Origin: Occallatibacter savannae
GTDB lineage: Bacteria > Acidobacteriota > Terriglobia > Terriglobales > Acidobacteriaceae
Direction of reading: 5' to 3'
Assembly (NCBI RefSeq): GCF_003131205.1
Contig: NZ_QFFY01000003.1
Coordinates: 434,001-498,000, forward strand
DNA: 64,000 nucleotides
Part shown: piece by piece, positions 8,818 through 17,235 of the stretch
Layout of the letters: each line of letters opens with the position of its first letter
How positions within the stretch are numbered: the first letter of the stretch is position 1
Program-made: the position numbers and the translations under genes
The notes under the pieces: model-generated
The model's database searches: none
Told to the model about the DNA's origin: nothing
Seen by the model: the letters and a program-made list of their open reading frames with translations, nothing else

Positions 8818-9942
8818 ATGCAAAACAAATATCCAATCGGCATCCTCGGCGCGACCGGAATGGTAGGCCAGCGCTATATTCAACTACTCGCAGATCATCC
8901 GTGGTTTGAAGTGGCCTGGCTGGCGGCCAGCGACCGCTCAAGCGGCAAGCCGTACGGCGAAGCCGTGAAGTGGCGGCTTGATACTCCCCTTCCCGAAAAG
9001 ATTGCGAAGATGCCGGTTTCACCGGCCGATCCGGCTGGTGCGCCCCGCATCATCTTTGCGTCGGTGGATGCAGCGTTCGCGCGGGAGCTGGAGCCGAAGT
9101 TTGCCGATGCCGGGTGCGCGGTGCTTTCGAACTCGAGCGCGTTCCGCATGACGCCGAATGTTCCGCTGGTCATCCCCGAAGTGAACGCGGACCATCTGCA
9201 ACTGATCGAGGAGCAGGAGTCGCGCAAGCAGTCAGGCGGCTACATGGTTACAAATCCGAACTGCTCGACGATCGGGCTGGTGATGGCGCTGAAGCCATTG
9301 GAAGAGCGGTTCGGGATCGAGCAGATCTTTGTGACGACCATGCAGGCGGTGAGCGGAGCGGGATATCCAGGCGTTGCCTCGATGGACATTCTGGATAATG
9401 TTGTTCCCTACATCGGCAGCGAAGAAGAGAAGATGGAGGCCGAGACGCTGAAGCTGCTCGGCAAGTCTGAGGGACACACGGTGACTCCGCTGAATGCCGG
9501 AATCACTGCGCACTGCAACCGGGTGCCTGTGGTCGATGGACACACAGAGTGCGTCTCGATCAAGTTCCGCAAGACAGCGACACGGGAGCAGATACTGGCT
9601 GCGTGGGATGAATTCAAGCCGCTGGCCGGGATGGATCTGCCGTTTGCGCCGAAGCAGCCGGTGCAATTTGCCGAGCAGCCGGATCGGCCGCAACCGCGGC
9701 TCGACCGGAATCGCGAGCGCGGCATGGCCGTGACGGTGGGACGTCTGCGTCCCTGCAATCTGCTGGACTGGAAGTTTGTGCTTCTGTCGCATAACACGGT
9801 ACGCGGCGCGGCGGGCGCCACGATCTTGAATGCGGAACTGCTGGCGAGCCTTGGCAAGCTGGGAGTTCAGGCCGACAGGCAGGAACCTTCTGATCGTTCG
9901 CGTAGATGGGAGCCGGATACGGAGACGATCGCGCGGACGTAG
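8818..9942 (+). CDS. asd: Aspartate-semialdehyde dehydrogenase
   Basis: Reduces L-aspartyl-4-phosphate to aspartate semialdehyde, the branch point to lysine/DAP, threonine and methionine. ATG at 8818 has AAAAGG at 8803-8808; the open frame upstream to 8725 is not needed. The Rossmann motif GILGATGMVGQRY opens the protein, the catalytic Cys is in NPNCSTIG, and the active-site His lies in ITAHCNRVPVVDGH. The spacing and the SGAGYPGVASMDILDNVVP block match the archaeal/fungal type of Asd more than the classical E. coli type. lysC follows 95 bases downstream, making a biochemical pair. Confidence 0.95.
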   Translation: MQNKYPIGILGATGMVGQRYIQLLADHPWFEVAWLAASDRSSGKPYGEAVKWRLDTPLPEKIAKMPVSPADPAGAPRIIFASVDAAFARELEPKFADAGCAVLSNSSAFRMTPNVPLVIPEVNADHLQLIEEQESRKQSGGYMVTNPNCSTIGLVMALKPLEERFGIEQIFVTTMQAVSGAGYPGVASMDILDNVVPYIGSEEEKMEAETLKLLGKSEGHTVTPLNAGITAHCNRVPVVDGHTECVSIKFRKTATREQILAAWDEFKPLAGMDLPFAPKQPVQFAEQPDRPQPRLDRNRERGMAVTVGRLRPCNLLDWKFVLLSHNTVRGAAGATILNAELLASLGKLGVQADRQEPSDRSRRWEPDTETIART

Positions 9943-10037
9943 ATCCGGCGAGGTTTTCCTGATGCGGCGCGGCTCCGGTCCTGCCGAAAGAGGTTCGATA
10001 AGAAACGGGCTTCAGCCCCGAGGTACGACAGCAAAGC

Positions 10038-11456
10038 ATGAGCCTGGTTGTCATGAAATTCGGCGGCACCTCGGTCGAAGATCCGACCGCAATCAACCGT
10101 ACCGCTTCCATCGTGGCGGGCCGGGTAGCCGCCGGCAAGCAAACCGTGGTGGTTGTGAGCGCGATGGCAAAGGTGACGGATCTATTGCTCCGCGCTGCGG
10201 GCTCTGCAGCCCAGGGCGACAGAACCGGCGCGCTGGCCATCAGTTCCCGCCTGCGGGCGCGGCACCGGGATACAGCTTGCGCGCTGGTCAAGACTCCAGC
10301 GAGCGCATCGGCCTTGTGCAATCACATCGAGGAGGAGTTCGACTCTCTGGATGAGATTTTGCGCGGATTGGCGGCTATTCTCGAGCTGACGCCGCGCATC
10401 TCGGATTTGATTGTCAGTTATGGCGAAAGGCTATCCAGTAGGATGATCGCTGCGGCCTTTGTGGAGCGCGAGATTCAAGCGGCTCACGTCGATTCGCGAA
10501 CTGTGATCATCACCGACTCGCAGTTTCAGAAGGCGGCGCCGATTGATGCGCTGATCGAAAAGCGGGCAGAGGAGCACTTGCGACCACTGCTGAAGGACGG
10601 CAAGGTTGTCGTCATGGGCGGGTTCATCGGCTCCAATGAGGAAGGGATCACGACGACGCTGGGACGCGGCGGGTCAGACTTTACCGGCGCTCTGGTGGGT
10701 GGAGCGCTGACGGCAGATGCGATCGAGATCTGGACGGATGTCGATGGGATTATGACCTCGGACCCACGCGTGTGCCCGGATGCGTTGCGCGTGAAAGTGA
10801 TCAGCTTTGAAGAGGCAGCTGAGCTTGCGTACTTCGGCGCGAAGGTGCTGCACCCGGCAACTATTCTGCCGGCAGTGAAGAAGAGCATTCCGGTTTACGT
10901 GCTCAACAGCAGAAATCCGTCCAACGAGGGGACGCGGATCATTTCTGTTGCGCCGCATTGCAAGAGCCCGTTCAAGTCGATTGCAGTGAAAAAGAAGTTG
11001 AGCATCATCGACGTGGTAGCGAGCCGGATGCTGATGACGCACGGATATCTAAAGGCCATCTTCGATATTTTCGACAAGCACCAGTGCCCGGTGGATATGG
11101 TTTCGACCAGCGAGGTCTCGGTGTCGTTGACTGTCGATTCAAATGACAAGCTTCCGCTGATTGCGGCTGATCTGAGCAAGCTAGCCGATGTGAACTACGA
11201 GGGCAAAAAGGCGCTGGTCTGCCTAGTGGGCGAGGATATTCGTGGACAGAGCGGTATGGCGGCGCAGGTCTTCAGCGCCATCAAGCATGTGAATGTGCGG
11301 ATGATTTCGCAGGGGGCCAGCGAAATCAACATGAGCTTCATGATTGAAGAAGACGATGCGGATGAGGCGGTGCGGTCGCTGCATGCCGCGTTCTTCAAGG
11401 ATCCTGACCCAAGCATCTTTGACGTAGACGCGCGGAAAGCCATAGTAAGCAACTAG
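10038..11456 (+). CDS. lysC: Aspartate kinase
   Basis: Phosphorylates L-aspartate, the committed step of the aspartate family. It starts MSLVVMKFGGTSVED (kinase K-F-G-G motif). GRGGSDFTGA and WTDVDGIMTSDPR mark the nucleotide and aspartate sites. Two C-terminal ACT domains begin around residue 315 (KKKLSIIDVVASRM; LVCLVGEDIRGQSG), so feedback inhibition by lysine or threonine is likely. Length 472 aa resembles monofunctional E. coli LysC. It is read with asd. No lysine riboswitch was recognised in the 95-base gap before it. Confidence 0.95.
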   Translation: MSLVVMKFGGTSVEDPTAINRTASIVAGRVAAGKQTVVVVSAMAKVTDLLLRAAGSAAQGDRTGALAISSRLRARHRDTACALVKTPASASALCNHIEEEFDSLDEILRGLAAILELTPRISDLIVSYGERLSSRMIAAAFVEREIQAAHVDSRTVIITDSQFQKAAPIDALIEKRAEEHLRPLLKDGKVVVMGGFIGSNEEGITTTLGRGGSDFTGALVGGALTADAIEIWTDVDGIMTSDPRVCPDALRVKVISFEEAAELAYFGAKVLHPATILPAVKKSIPVYVLNSRNPSNEGTRIISVAPHCKSPFKSIAVKKKLSIIDVVASRMLMTHGYLKAIFDIFDKHQCPVDMVSTSEVSVSLTVDSNDKLPLIAADLSKLADVNYEGKKALVCLVGEDIRGQSGMAAQVFSAIKHVNVRMISQGASEINMSFMIEEDDADEAVRSLHAAFFKDPDPSIFDVDARKAIVSN

Positions 11457-11474
11457 GCGCCAAGGAGCAGTCGG

Positions 11475-12008
11475 GTGAGACGCTTGCAAAAGATTCCCGG
11501 CGTTGTGGCGCTACTAATTTCTTCCTTCTGCCTGCCCAGCTTGATGCCGGCGCAAAATACTTTGCAGCCTAAGGCGCCTCAGCTCCGATTCACGTTTGAA
11601 GAACAGGTGACGCTCGCTGCGGATATTCCCGTGGGGGAGACTCCGATGGGAAAGCGCAATATTGTTCCCATTACCGGAGGCACTTTCGAAGGATCCGGTT
11701 TGCACGGGAAGATCATGCCCGGCGGATGGGACTGGCAGCTTACGCATCCGAGCGGCTGCTTCGATTTGCACGCCGATTACATGATTCAGACCAACGATGG
11801 TGTGATCATCCATGTGATCAATCAGGGAATGGTATGCCCGAATTCAGCGGGCAAGCGCGATGGCCTGTTCACGACACCAACGTTTGAAGCTCCCAAGGGC
11901 AAGTACGACTGGTTGGATGGTGGCGTGTATGTGGGAACCGTGGAAGGCATGAAGATCGACGGCAAGCCGGGCGTGCGCATCCGGTTCTTCAAAGCGTTTG
12001 CCGATTGA
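11475..12008 (+). CDS. Exported DUF3237 family protein
   Basis: 177 aa starting with GTG at 11475, supported by AAGGAG at 11462-11467. An N-terminal hydrophobic segment ending MPAQN looks like a Sec signal. The mature protein reads as one DUF3237 domain: TGGTFEGSGLHGKIMPGG, DLHADYMIQTNDG and FEAPKGKYDWLDGGVYVGT are its usual blocks. Function of the family is not established. It lies 18 bases after lysC, suggesting cotranscription with the aspartate genes, though a metabolic link is not evident. Confidence 0.85.
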   Translation: MRRLQKIPGVVALLISSFCLPSLMPAQNTLQPKAPQLRFTFEEQVTLAADIPVGETPMGKRNIVPITGGTFEGSGLHGKIMPGGWDWQLTHPSGCFDLHADYMIQTNDGVIIHVINQGMVCPNSAGKRDGLFTTPTFEAPKGKYDWLDGGVYVGTVEGMKIDGKPGVRIRFFKAFAD

Positions 12009-12061
12009 GAGCGCAGCAATTTTTCTGCAGGGCCGCTGGTCGCCAATTCCGGTTCTGACCC

Positions 12062-12101
12062 ATTAAGCTAGGAGCTAAAAGCTGACAGCCAGGAGCTGAC
12101 G
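12062..12101. repeat. Degenerate AGCT/GACAG-type intergenic repeat
   Basis: The bases just before dapB consist of alternating AGGAGCT, AAAAGCTGACAG and AGGAGCTGAC units. Read on the minus strand this is the same low-complexity class (GTCAG, CTTTTAG, CTCCTAG) found after glnD and after efp. The second AGGAG (12091-12095) also serves as the dapB Shine-Dalgarno. Confidence 0.5.
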
Positions 12102-12103
12102 AA

Positions 12104-12781
12104 ATGCTTCTTCTTGTTCTGGGCAAGGGAAAAACTGGTTCGCTCGTCGCTGAGGTGGCGCGGGAGCGGGGTCACGGTGTGCGCGCGCTCGATATCACTG
12201 AAAATCAACATGCATCGGCGCTGAACGGACCGAATCTTGCGGGCGTTGATGTCGTGATCGACTTTACGACGCCGGACGCGGCCGTCGAAAACATCCGGGC
12301 CGTACTTGCACTTGGCTGCCGCATCGTGGTGGGGACGACAGGCTGGTACTCGCAACTGCCCGACCTGAAGGCGATTGCGCATCGGCGCGGCGGAGCGCTT
12401 CTATATGGAACGAACTTTTCTATCGGGGTGCAAAAGCTGTTCAGGTTGACGGCGGAGCTGGCGCGTATCGAAGGCTACAAGTTCTCAATTAATGAGACGC
12501 ACCATACGTCGAAGCTCGATGCGCCCTCTGGAACCGCGATCACGCTGAAAGAGATCATTCACTCGGTTCAGCCGGGGATCGAGGTGCCGATCGAATCTCA
12601 CCGTATCGGTGATGCGAAGGGCGAACACGTCGTCACCGCGACAAGCGAGCACGACGTGATCGAGTTGCGGCATGATGCGTTTTCCCGGCGCGGGTTCGCG
12701 CTTGGAGCCGTGCGTGCGGCGGAGTGGGTAGCGGGCAAGTCGGGGGCATGGGAGTTTCGGGAGATCTTCGACCAGCTCTGA
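12104..12781 (+). CDS. dapB: 4-hydroxy-tetrahydrodipicolinate reductase
   Basis: Second committed step to DAP/lysine. The protein is 225 aa, shorter than the usual 240-270. The N-terminal nucleotide-binding loop is GKGKTGSL, followed by VIDFTTPDAA and GTTGW. The catalytic signature NETHHTSKLDAPSGTA carries the His pair and Lys. ATG at 12104 has AGGAG eight bases upstream. It lies 95 bases after the DUF3237 gene. dapA is found 3.5 kb further on, so the pathway genes are clustered but interrupted. Confidence 0.95.
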   Translation: MLLLVLGKGKTGSLVAEVARERGHGVRALDITENQHASALNGPNLAGVDVVIDFTTPDAAVENIRAVLALGCRIVVGTTGWYSQLPDLKAIAHRRGGALLYGTNFSIGVQKLFRLTAELARIEGYKFSINETHHTSKLDAPSGTAITLKEIIHSVQPGIEVPIESHRIGDAKGEHVVTATSEHDVIELRHDAFSRRGFALGAVRAAEWVAGKSGAWEFREIFDQL

Positions 12782-12828
12782 ACGTTATAAGGAATATAGA
12801 ATTCTCGGTTGGGTAGATAGAGGAGATC

Positions 12829-13599
12829 ATGTCACGCCAATTGCTCGCGTGCCTCGCCGCTCTGCTTGCATTCTTTCCACCGGCCGTTCTGGGGCAGTCT
12901 GACCCGGCTGCCAAGCCTCTCGCGTGGGATGTGATTTCGGTGAAGCCCAACCACTCACTCGATCCCTCATCGTTCATGCGATGGAACCTGAATGGGATCG
13001 AGTTCAGGAACACAACTCTGCATGGCACGCTGCTGAATGCTTTCGAAGTCCGATCAGAGAGCCAGATCACCGGCTATCCCGGATGGGTCAATTCAGAGCA
13101 TTTTGATATCGAAGCCAAGATGGATGCCGATACTGCCGCAGCGTACCGTGCGCTCAGGGGAGAAGCGAGCAAGCAGCAGTGGCACGCCTTCATGCAGCAA
13201 ATTCTCGATGAGCGGTTCGGGATGAAGTTTCACGTCGAGAAGCGCGAGCTGCCGGTTTACAACCTGGTGGTCGCGAAGCAAGGGGTGAAGTTAAAGATTT
13301 CGGCACCCGAGGAAACTGGATCTTCGTCCATGGGTCCCGGCAAGTACAGCGCGCGACGTGGACATGCGGGTGGGCTGGCGTTCAGTCTTTCCGGTGTAGT
13401 GGGGCGAGTGATTTTCGACAGGACCGGCTTGACCGGCGATTACGACATTGACTTGACGTGGGCGCCTGACGACAAGCCTGATGCCGGTCCTTCAATCTTC
13501 AGTGCGCTCCAGGAGCAGCTTGGATTGAAGCTCGAACCGGCGAAGGCGCCCGTAGATGTGATCGTGATCGATCATCTCGAGCGCCCTTCGGAGAACTAG
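12829..13599 (+). CDS. TIGR03435 family protein (Acidobacteria soil-associated family)
   Basis: 256 aa with a signal peptide (MSRQLLACLAALLAFFPPAVLGQ). The family blocks are visible: WDVISVKPNHS, the NTTLHGTLLNAFEV segment, ILDERFGMKFHVEKRELPVYNLVVAKQG, then DRTGLTGDYDIDLTWAP and a C-terminal QEQLGLKLEPAKAPVDVIVIDHLERPSEN. The middle is shorter than in many members. The family is found in large numbers in Acidobacteria and has no assigned role. It converges on the TonB-fusion gene with only 15 bases between stops; a short CCAGA/TCTGG stem lies there. Confidence 0.88.
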   Translation: MSRQLLACLAALLAFFPPAVLGQSDPAAKPLAWDVISVKPNHSLDPSSFMRWNLNGIEFRNTTLHGTLLNAFEVRSESQITGYPGWVNSEHFDIEAKMDADTAAAYRALRGEASKQQWHAFMQQILDERFGMKFHVEKRELPVYNLVVAKQGVKLKISAPEETGSSSMGPGKYSARRGHAGGLAFSLSGVVGRVIFDRTGLTGDYDIDLTWAPDDKPDAGPSIFSALQEQLGLKLEPAKAPVDVIVIDHLERPSEN

Positions 13600-13614
13600 C
13601 CAGACGTTTCTGGA

Positions 13615-15327
13615 TTATTGCTTACCGCCGAACACGACGGTGACGTTTGTCTCGACGGCGACGGGCTGGCCGTCAAGCATGTAGGGCCTGTACTTCCACG
13701 TTTTCACTGCGTCCACCGCAGACGGAGCGAGCAGTTTCGGGCCACTGAGAACCTGGATACCCTCAATCGATCCCTGTTTGGTGATGGTCGCTTTCAACAC
13801 CACGGTTCCTGTGATGTGTGCGTCCTGGGCGAACTTCGGATATACGGGCGCGGTTTTGTGGACGATCATGCCTGCGGCTACGCCGGCCGAGATGGGCACG
13901 ATATGCGGCATCACCTTCGCCTTGGGACCGGAGCCGAACACGGAGCCCGGCACCGAATTATTGTCGTCGAGCGAAACCGCGGCGGGAGCGCTTGGCGGAG
14001 GTTCGTCAGCCGGAGCGGCCGTCTTGATTTGGCCTGCGATCCGGGTAGGGGCAACGAGCTGAGCGGCCATGGCGTCCGGCGAGACCGAAGCAGCCGGCTG
14101 TGCGTCCTGTGCGGGTGCTGCCGGCTGCGCCTGGGTCTGGGATGCTGATGGCTTGAGGTTGGGAGTTTGTACGTTGCTGCCCGGCTTCCCTGTTGCATTG
14201 ACGATGAGGCGGCCGGCTGCAGCAGGATCATCTTCCTTTGCGAGGGCGGGGGCGGGTGTTGAAGCAGCGGCCGCGCTCTGCTTCGTGTTGGAAGCAGCGG
14301 CACTGGGCGATGAAGAGCGCGAGAAGACCACCAGAAGCACCAGGGCGAGGACGACGGGGCCGGCTGCGATCAGGACCCACTTCATCACATTGGCGCTCTG
14401 CTTCTCGGCGGCTTCACTGTTCTCGGAGTGGAATGTCGCGGACCGGAAGATATCTACGGCCACCGGCGGGCGCTCAATTGGCGGAGCGATCGGGGCCGGC
14501 GCCGCTTCAACGACAGGCTCGGGCTCTGGCTCCTCCACCTTTGGGACTACTCGGACCGGTTCGGGCGCCTTTCGCTTTTCGGGAACAAGAGCAGGACGAG
14601 GCCGCGCATCCGGCTTGGGAACCGGAGGCATCGATGCCCGACGGAGATTGGCTGCATCCCAGGCGGCGAAATCGGATTCCTCAGGATTCGCAGCCGCAGG
14701 TTCCGGAACTGGCTTGGTCGCTTCTGTTTCCTTGAGTATGTTCACCGAGGGTTCGACCGCCGGCTCGAGCCGCTTTTCAGGAACGATGGGCGTCACGTTG
14801 GAGCGCGTAGCCGGAATAGGCCCCTGCACCGGTTTTGCAGGTGGAGGCGGGATGGCCGGTTTTGCGACGGCCTTGGGCGCCGGCATGACAGGCTTGGGTG
14901 CCACTGCCGTGGCGCTGGAACCAGGGCCGCCTTCCGACGGCAGGGGCAGGAAGTCGCGCGCTCCCGCGCGCATGCAGCTCTTCAGCAGATCTTCATCAGT
15001 CCGTGCCGAGTACGCCATGACCGCTGGTCCGAGTTCGGCGAGTTTGGAGATGATTTGCAGAGCGTAGCTCTCGTCGGTATCGACATCGACCAGCACGACG
15101 TCGAATTTTGTCTCCATCATGCGGGCCAGGTCGCTGAGTGTCGCCGGATAGTCAATGAACTCGTGAACCTTACGTCCATCAGCGGAGGCGAGAGCCCGGG
15201 CAACGGTCTGCCGATGCGCATCATTGGGACCGATCAGTGCAACCGACATGCCTTTCGCGCCGCTGGAGTTCTGCGGCTGCTCGGAAAGTTGTGCGTTGGT
15301 CGACATCTCAGCTCTGGCGATCATCAT
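13615..15327 (-). CDS. Receiver-like domain fused to TonB C-terminal domain through Pro-rich linker
   Basis: Start at 15327 (MMIARAEM) follows AGAGGA at a good spacing; an open frame to 15531 lacks support. Order of parts: residues about 25-130 are a response-regulator-like or CpaE-like pseudoreceiver (MSVALIGPN, VVLVDVDTDE, AVMAYSARTDEDLLKSCMRAGARDFLPLP). A long Pro/Ala/Glu-rich stretch follows, then one transmembrane helix (VMKWVLIAAGPVVLALVLL), then another Pro/Ala linker and a TonB-type C-terminal domain (KTAPVYPKFAQDAHITGTVVLK, WKYRPYMLDGQPV). In this order the receiver would be cytoplasmic and the TonB domain periplasmic. No ExbB/ExbD neighbours are in view. Confidence 0.85.
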   Translation of the reverse strand: MMIARAEMSTNAQLSEQPQNSSGAKGMSVALIGPNDAHRQTVARALASADGRKVHEFIDYPATLSDLARMMETKFDVVLVDVDTDESYALQIISKLAELGPAVMAYSARTDEDLLKSCMRAGARDFLPLPSEGGPGSSATAVAPKPVMPAPKAVAKPAIPPPPAKPVQGPIPATRSNVTPIVPEKRLEPAVEPSVNILKETEATKPVPEPAAANPEESDFAAWDAANLRRASMPPVPKPDARPRPALVPEKRKAPEPVRVVPKVEEPEPEPVVEAAPAPIAPPIERPPVAVDIFRSATFHSENSEAAEKQSANVMKWVLIAAGPVVLALVLLVVFSRSSSPSAAASNTKQSAAAASTPAPALAKEDDPAAAGRLIVNATGKPGSNVQTPNLKPSASQTQAQPAAPAQDAQPAASVSPDAMAAQLVAPTRIAGQIKTAAPADEPPPSAPAAVSLDDNNSVPGSVFGSGPKAKVMPHIVPISAGVAAGMIVHKTAPVYPKFAQDAHITGTVVLKATITKQGSIEGIQVLSGPKLLAPSAVDAVKTWKYRPYMLDGQPVAVETNVTVVFGGKQ

Positions 15328-15722
15328 CCTTGATCCTCTTCTTATTTCGCTGTCGATCGTTGTGCCATTCAGTTCATCGGCAGCTCTGGTCGACATCGTC
15401 GACAACGGCAGGCAAGGCCCACCTTTACTTCGGCTGTGCAAAACGGGATCTGGGAAAGGAAAAACGCCTGCGAAGTACTTTGTCAACCGCAGAATCAGAC
15501 CCTTTGGATTCAGCTTGTTGCGGCCGCTCAAAGCTTTGGCTAGAGCTCACGCACTCCGAATTCCGGTCCTGTAACGGTCATCGTAACGGGTCTGTGACCC
15601 AGATGGAACTACCGGACTATGTCTCCTACGTGCCTTTCGTCACGTGAGGGCTCAGCAGGACCCCGGACTTTCGTGACTGCTCGGGGCTCTGCTCAAGCAA
15701 GTCAGTACAATCCTGTTAAGCC
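15328..15722. promoter_or_regulatory. Divergent intergenic region with repeats
   Basis: 395 bases between the TonB-fusion gene and the GNAT gene; no plausible gene. It holds a direct repeat GTAACGG (15571-15577 and 15583-15589) immediately followed by an inverted repeat GGGTC-TGT-GACCC (15588-15600), plus an ACGTG/CACGT inverted repeat further on. A TACAAT (15706-15711) lies only 12 bases before the GNAT ATG, which would imply a very short leader. Regulatory use is inferred. Confidence 0.4.
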
Positions 15723-16196
15723 ATGCGCCTTCGTATCGCAGTTCCCGCAGATGTTCCCGCCATTGTGAGCCTCGAAGGTTCGCCGATCGCCCGTGACTAT
15801 GTGGGCCGATGGAGCAAGGAGCGCCACCTAACGACGCTCGACTCTGCCGACGCCCGGTATTACGTCAGCGAGACAGAGAGGGGCGATGTCGAGGCATACG
15901 CGATCCTTCGCGGGCTGAGCGAGGACTCGAGATCGATCGAATTGAAGCGGATTGTGGTCGGTCAACCAGAACGGGGAACCGGCCGCCGGATTCTCAGCGA
16001 GATTCTTCGAATTGCCTTCCGTGAATTGGGTGCGCACCGGCTTTTCCTAGATGTTTTTGAGGACAATGCCCGGGCACGTCACCTCTATGAGAGTTTGGGA
16101 TTCAAGTATGAAGGGGTGATGCGCGAATCGGCGCAGCGAGACGGGCGATGGTACAACCTGCATCTGATGTCGATGCTCGAATCGGAATACAACTGA
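15723..16196 (+). CDS. GNAT family N-acetyltransferase
   Basis: Acetyl-CoA-dependent acyltransferase of 157 aa. Motif A, RIVVGQPERGTGRRIL, provides the pyrophosphate-binding loop, and HRLFLDVFEDNARARHLYESLGFKYEG is the motif B region typical of RimJ/RimL-like members. The acceptor (protein, amine or sugar) cannot be told. dapA follows 45 bases downstream on the same strand. Confidence 0.88.
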   Translation: MRLRIAVPADVPAIVSLEGSPIARDYVGRWSKERHLTTLDSADARYYVSETERGDVEAYAILRGLSEDSRSIELKRIVVGQPERGTGRRILSEILRIAFRELGAHRLFLDVFEDNARARHLYESLGFKYEGVMRESAQRDGRWYNLHLMSMLESEYN

Positions 16197-16241
16197 CATT
16201 CGTCACAGCATCCGAACGCGTTCCATCGATATACACTTTTC

Positions 16242-17171
16242 ATGATGGAAACGACAGGTTGTGGTACGGCAATCGTCACGCCTTTTCGGGCGGACGGAAC
16301 GATCGATGAGCCCGCGCTCTGGGCGCTGGTGAATTGGCAGATCGATGCAGGCATCGACTTCATTGTGGCCTGCGGGTCGACGGGCGAAGCAGCAACACTC
16401 GACGAGCAAGAGTGGCTGCAAGCAATCCGGATTGTGGTGGAAGCGGCTGCGGGCCGTGTGCCGGTCTGGGCTGGATGCACACATAACTGCACGCGAGTTC
16501 TTCTGCATCAAGCTGCGATGCTGCGGCAGGTGCCAGGAGTCGACGCCGTGCTTTCGGCCAACCCTTACTACAACAAACCGACACAGGAAGGGCAGTTCCA
16601 GCACTTCCTCGCTCTGGCGAAGATGGTCGCGCCGCTGCCGGTGTGCCTGTATAACGTACCTGGCCGCACCGGAGTGAATCTCGACCCCCAGACAGTCGTT
16701 CGACTGATCGAAGCTGCACCGAACATTCAGGCGATCAAGGAGGCAAGCGGAAAGCTTCCTCAAATTGCTGAGATCGTGCACTCTGCTCCATCGACATTCA
16801 AGGTATTCTCCGGGGACGATAACCTGGCTCTGGCAGCGATCGGGGTAGGCGCTCAGGGGCTGATCAGCGTTGCCTCGAACGAGATCCCGGCGGAGATGGC
16901 CCGGATGATCAATGCCGCTCTTCATGACGAGTGGGCAGAGGCCCGTGAGATCGAGCGGCGATTTGGGCGGCTGTTCGATGCAAATTTCTGGGAGTCGAAT
17001 CCCGGACCTGTAAAGACAGTCCTGAATCTGATGGGCCGGTCTTCGGACACGCTTCGCTTGCCTCTCGTTCCTCCGACGGTGGCGACCCGGAGCAAGCTTG
17101 AACGGCTCGCCGGAGAGTTGGGATTGCTTAAATTTTCGCCTATCCCGGCGGGCGACATGCGAATGTATTAA
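16242..17171 (+). CDS. dapA: 4-hydroxy-tetrahydrodipicolinate synthase
   Basis: Condenses pyruvate with aspartate semialdehyde. TIM-barrel class I aldolase family: GSTGEAATL is the phosphate/carboxylate loop, YNVPGRTG holds the catalytic Tyr, and IKEASGKL carries the Schiff-base Lys. 309 aa, with about 15 extra residues over E. coli DapA. Together with asd, lysC and dapB it supplies DAP for peptidoglycan and lysine. NAL/KDG aldolase paralogues share the fold, but the pathway context favours DapA. Confidence 0.93.
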   Translation: MMETTGCGTAIVTPFRADGTIDEPALWALVNWQIDAGIDFIVACGSTGEAATLDEQEWLQAIRIVVEAAAGRVPVWAGCTHNCTRVLLHQAAMLRQVPGVDAVLSANPYYNKPTQEGQFQHFLALAKMVAPLPVCLYNVPGRTGVNLDPQTVVRLIEAAPNIQAIKEASGKLPQIAEIVHSAPSTFKVFSGDDNLALAAIGVGAQGLISVASNEIPAEMARMINAALHDEWAEAREIERRFGRLFDANFWESNPGPVKTVLNLMGRSSDTLRLPLVPPTVATRSKLERLAGELGLLKFSPIPAGDMRMY

Positions 17172-17180
17172 GTTCTGGAA

Positions 17181-17201
17181 AACCGCGGGAAGAACGCGGT
17201 T
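17181..17201. terminator. Hairpin between dapA and asnB
   Basis: AACCGCG (17181-17187) pairs with CGCGGTT (17195-17201), loop of 7. On the minus strand it is followed by TTTT, so it better fits termination of asnB; it also lies just past the dapA stop. Confidence 0.55.
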
Positions 17202-17235
17202 CACTCAAGATCGGCTCACGATTCGCACACGTGGC

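Noticed and set aside
9943-10037. Lysine riboswitch before lysC
   Set aside because: Only 95 bases, too short for the lysine riboswitch, and none of its conserved elements are seen.
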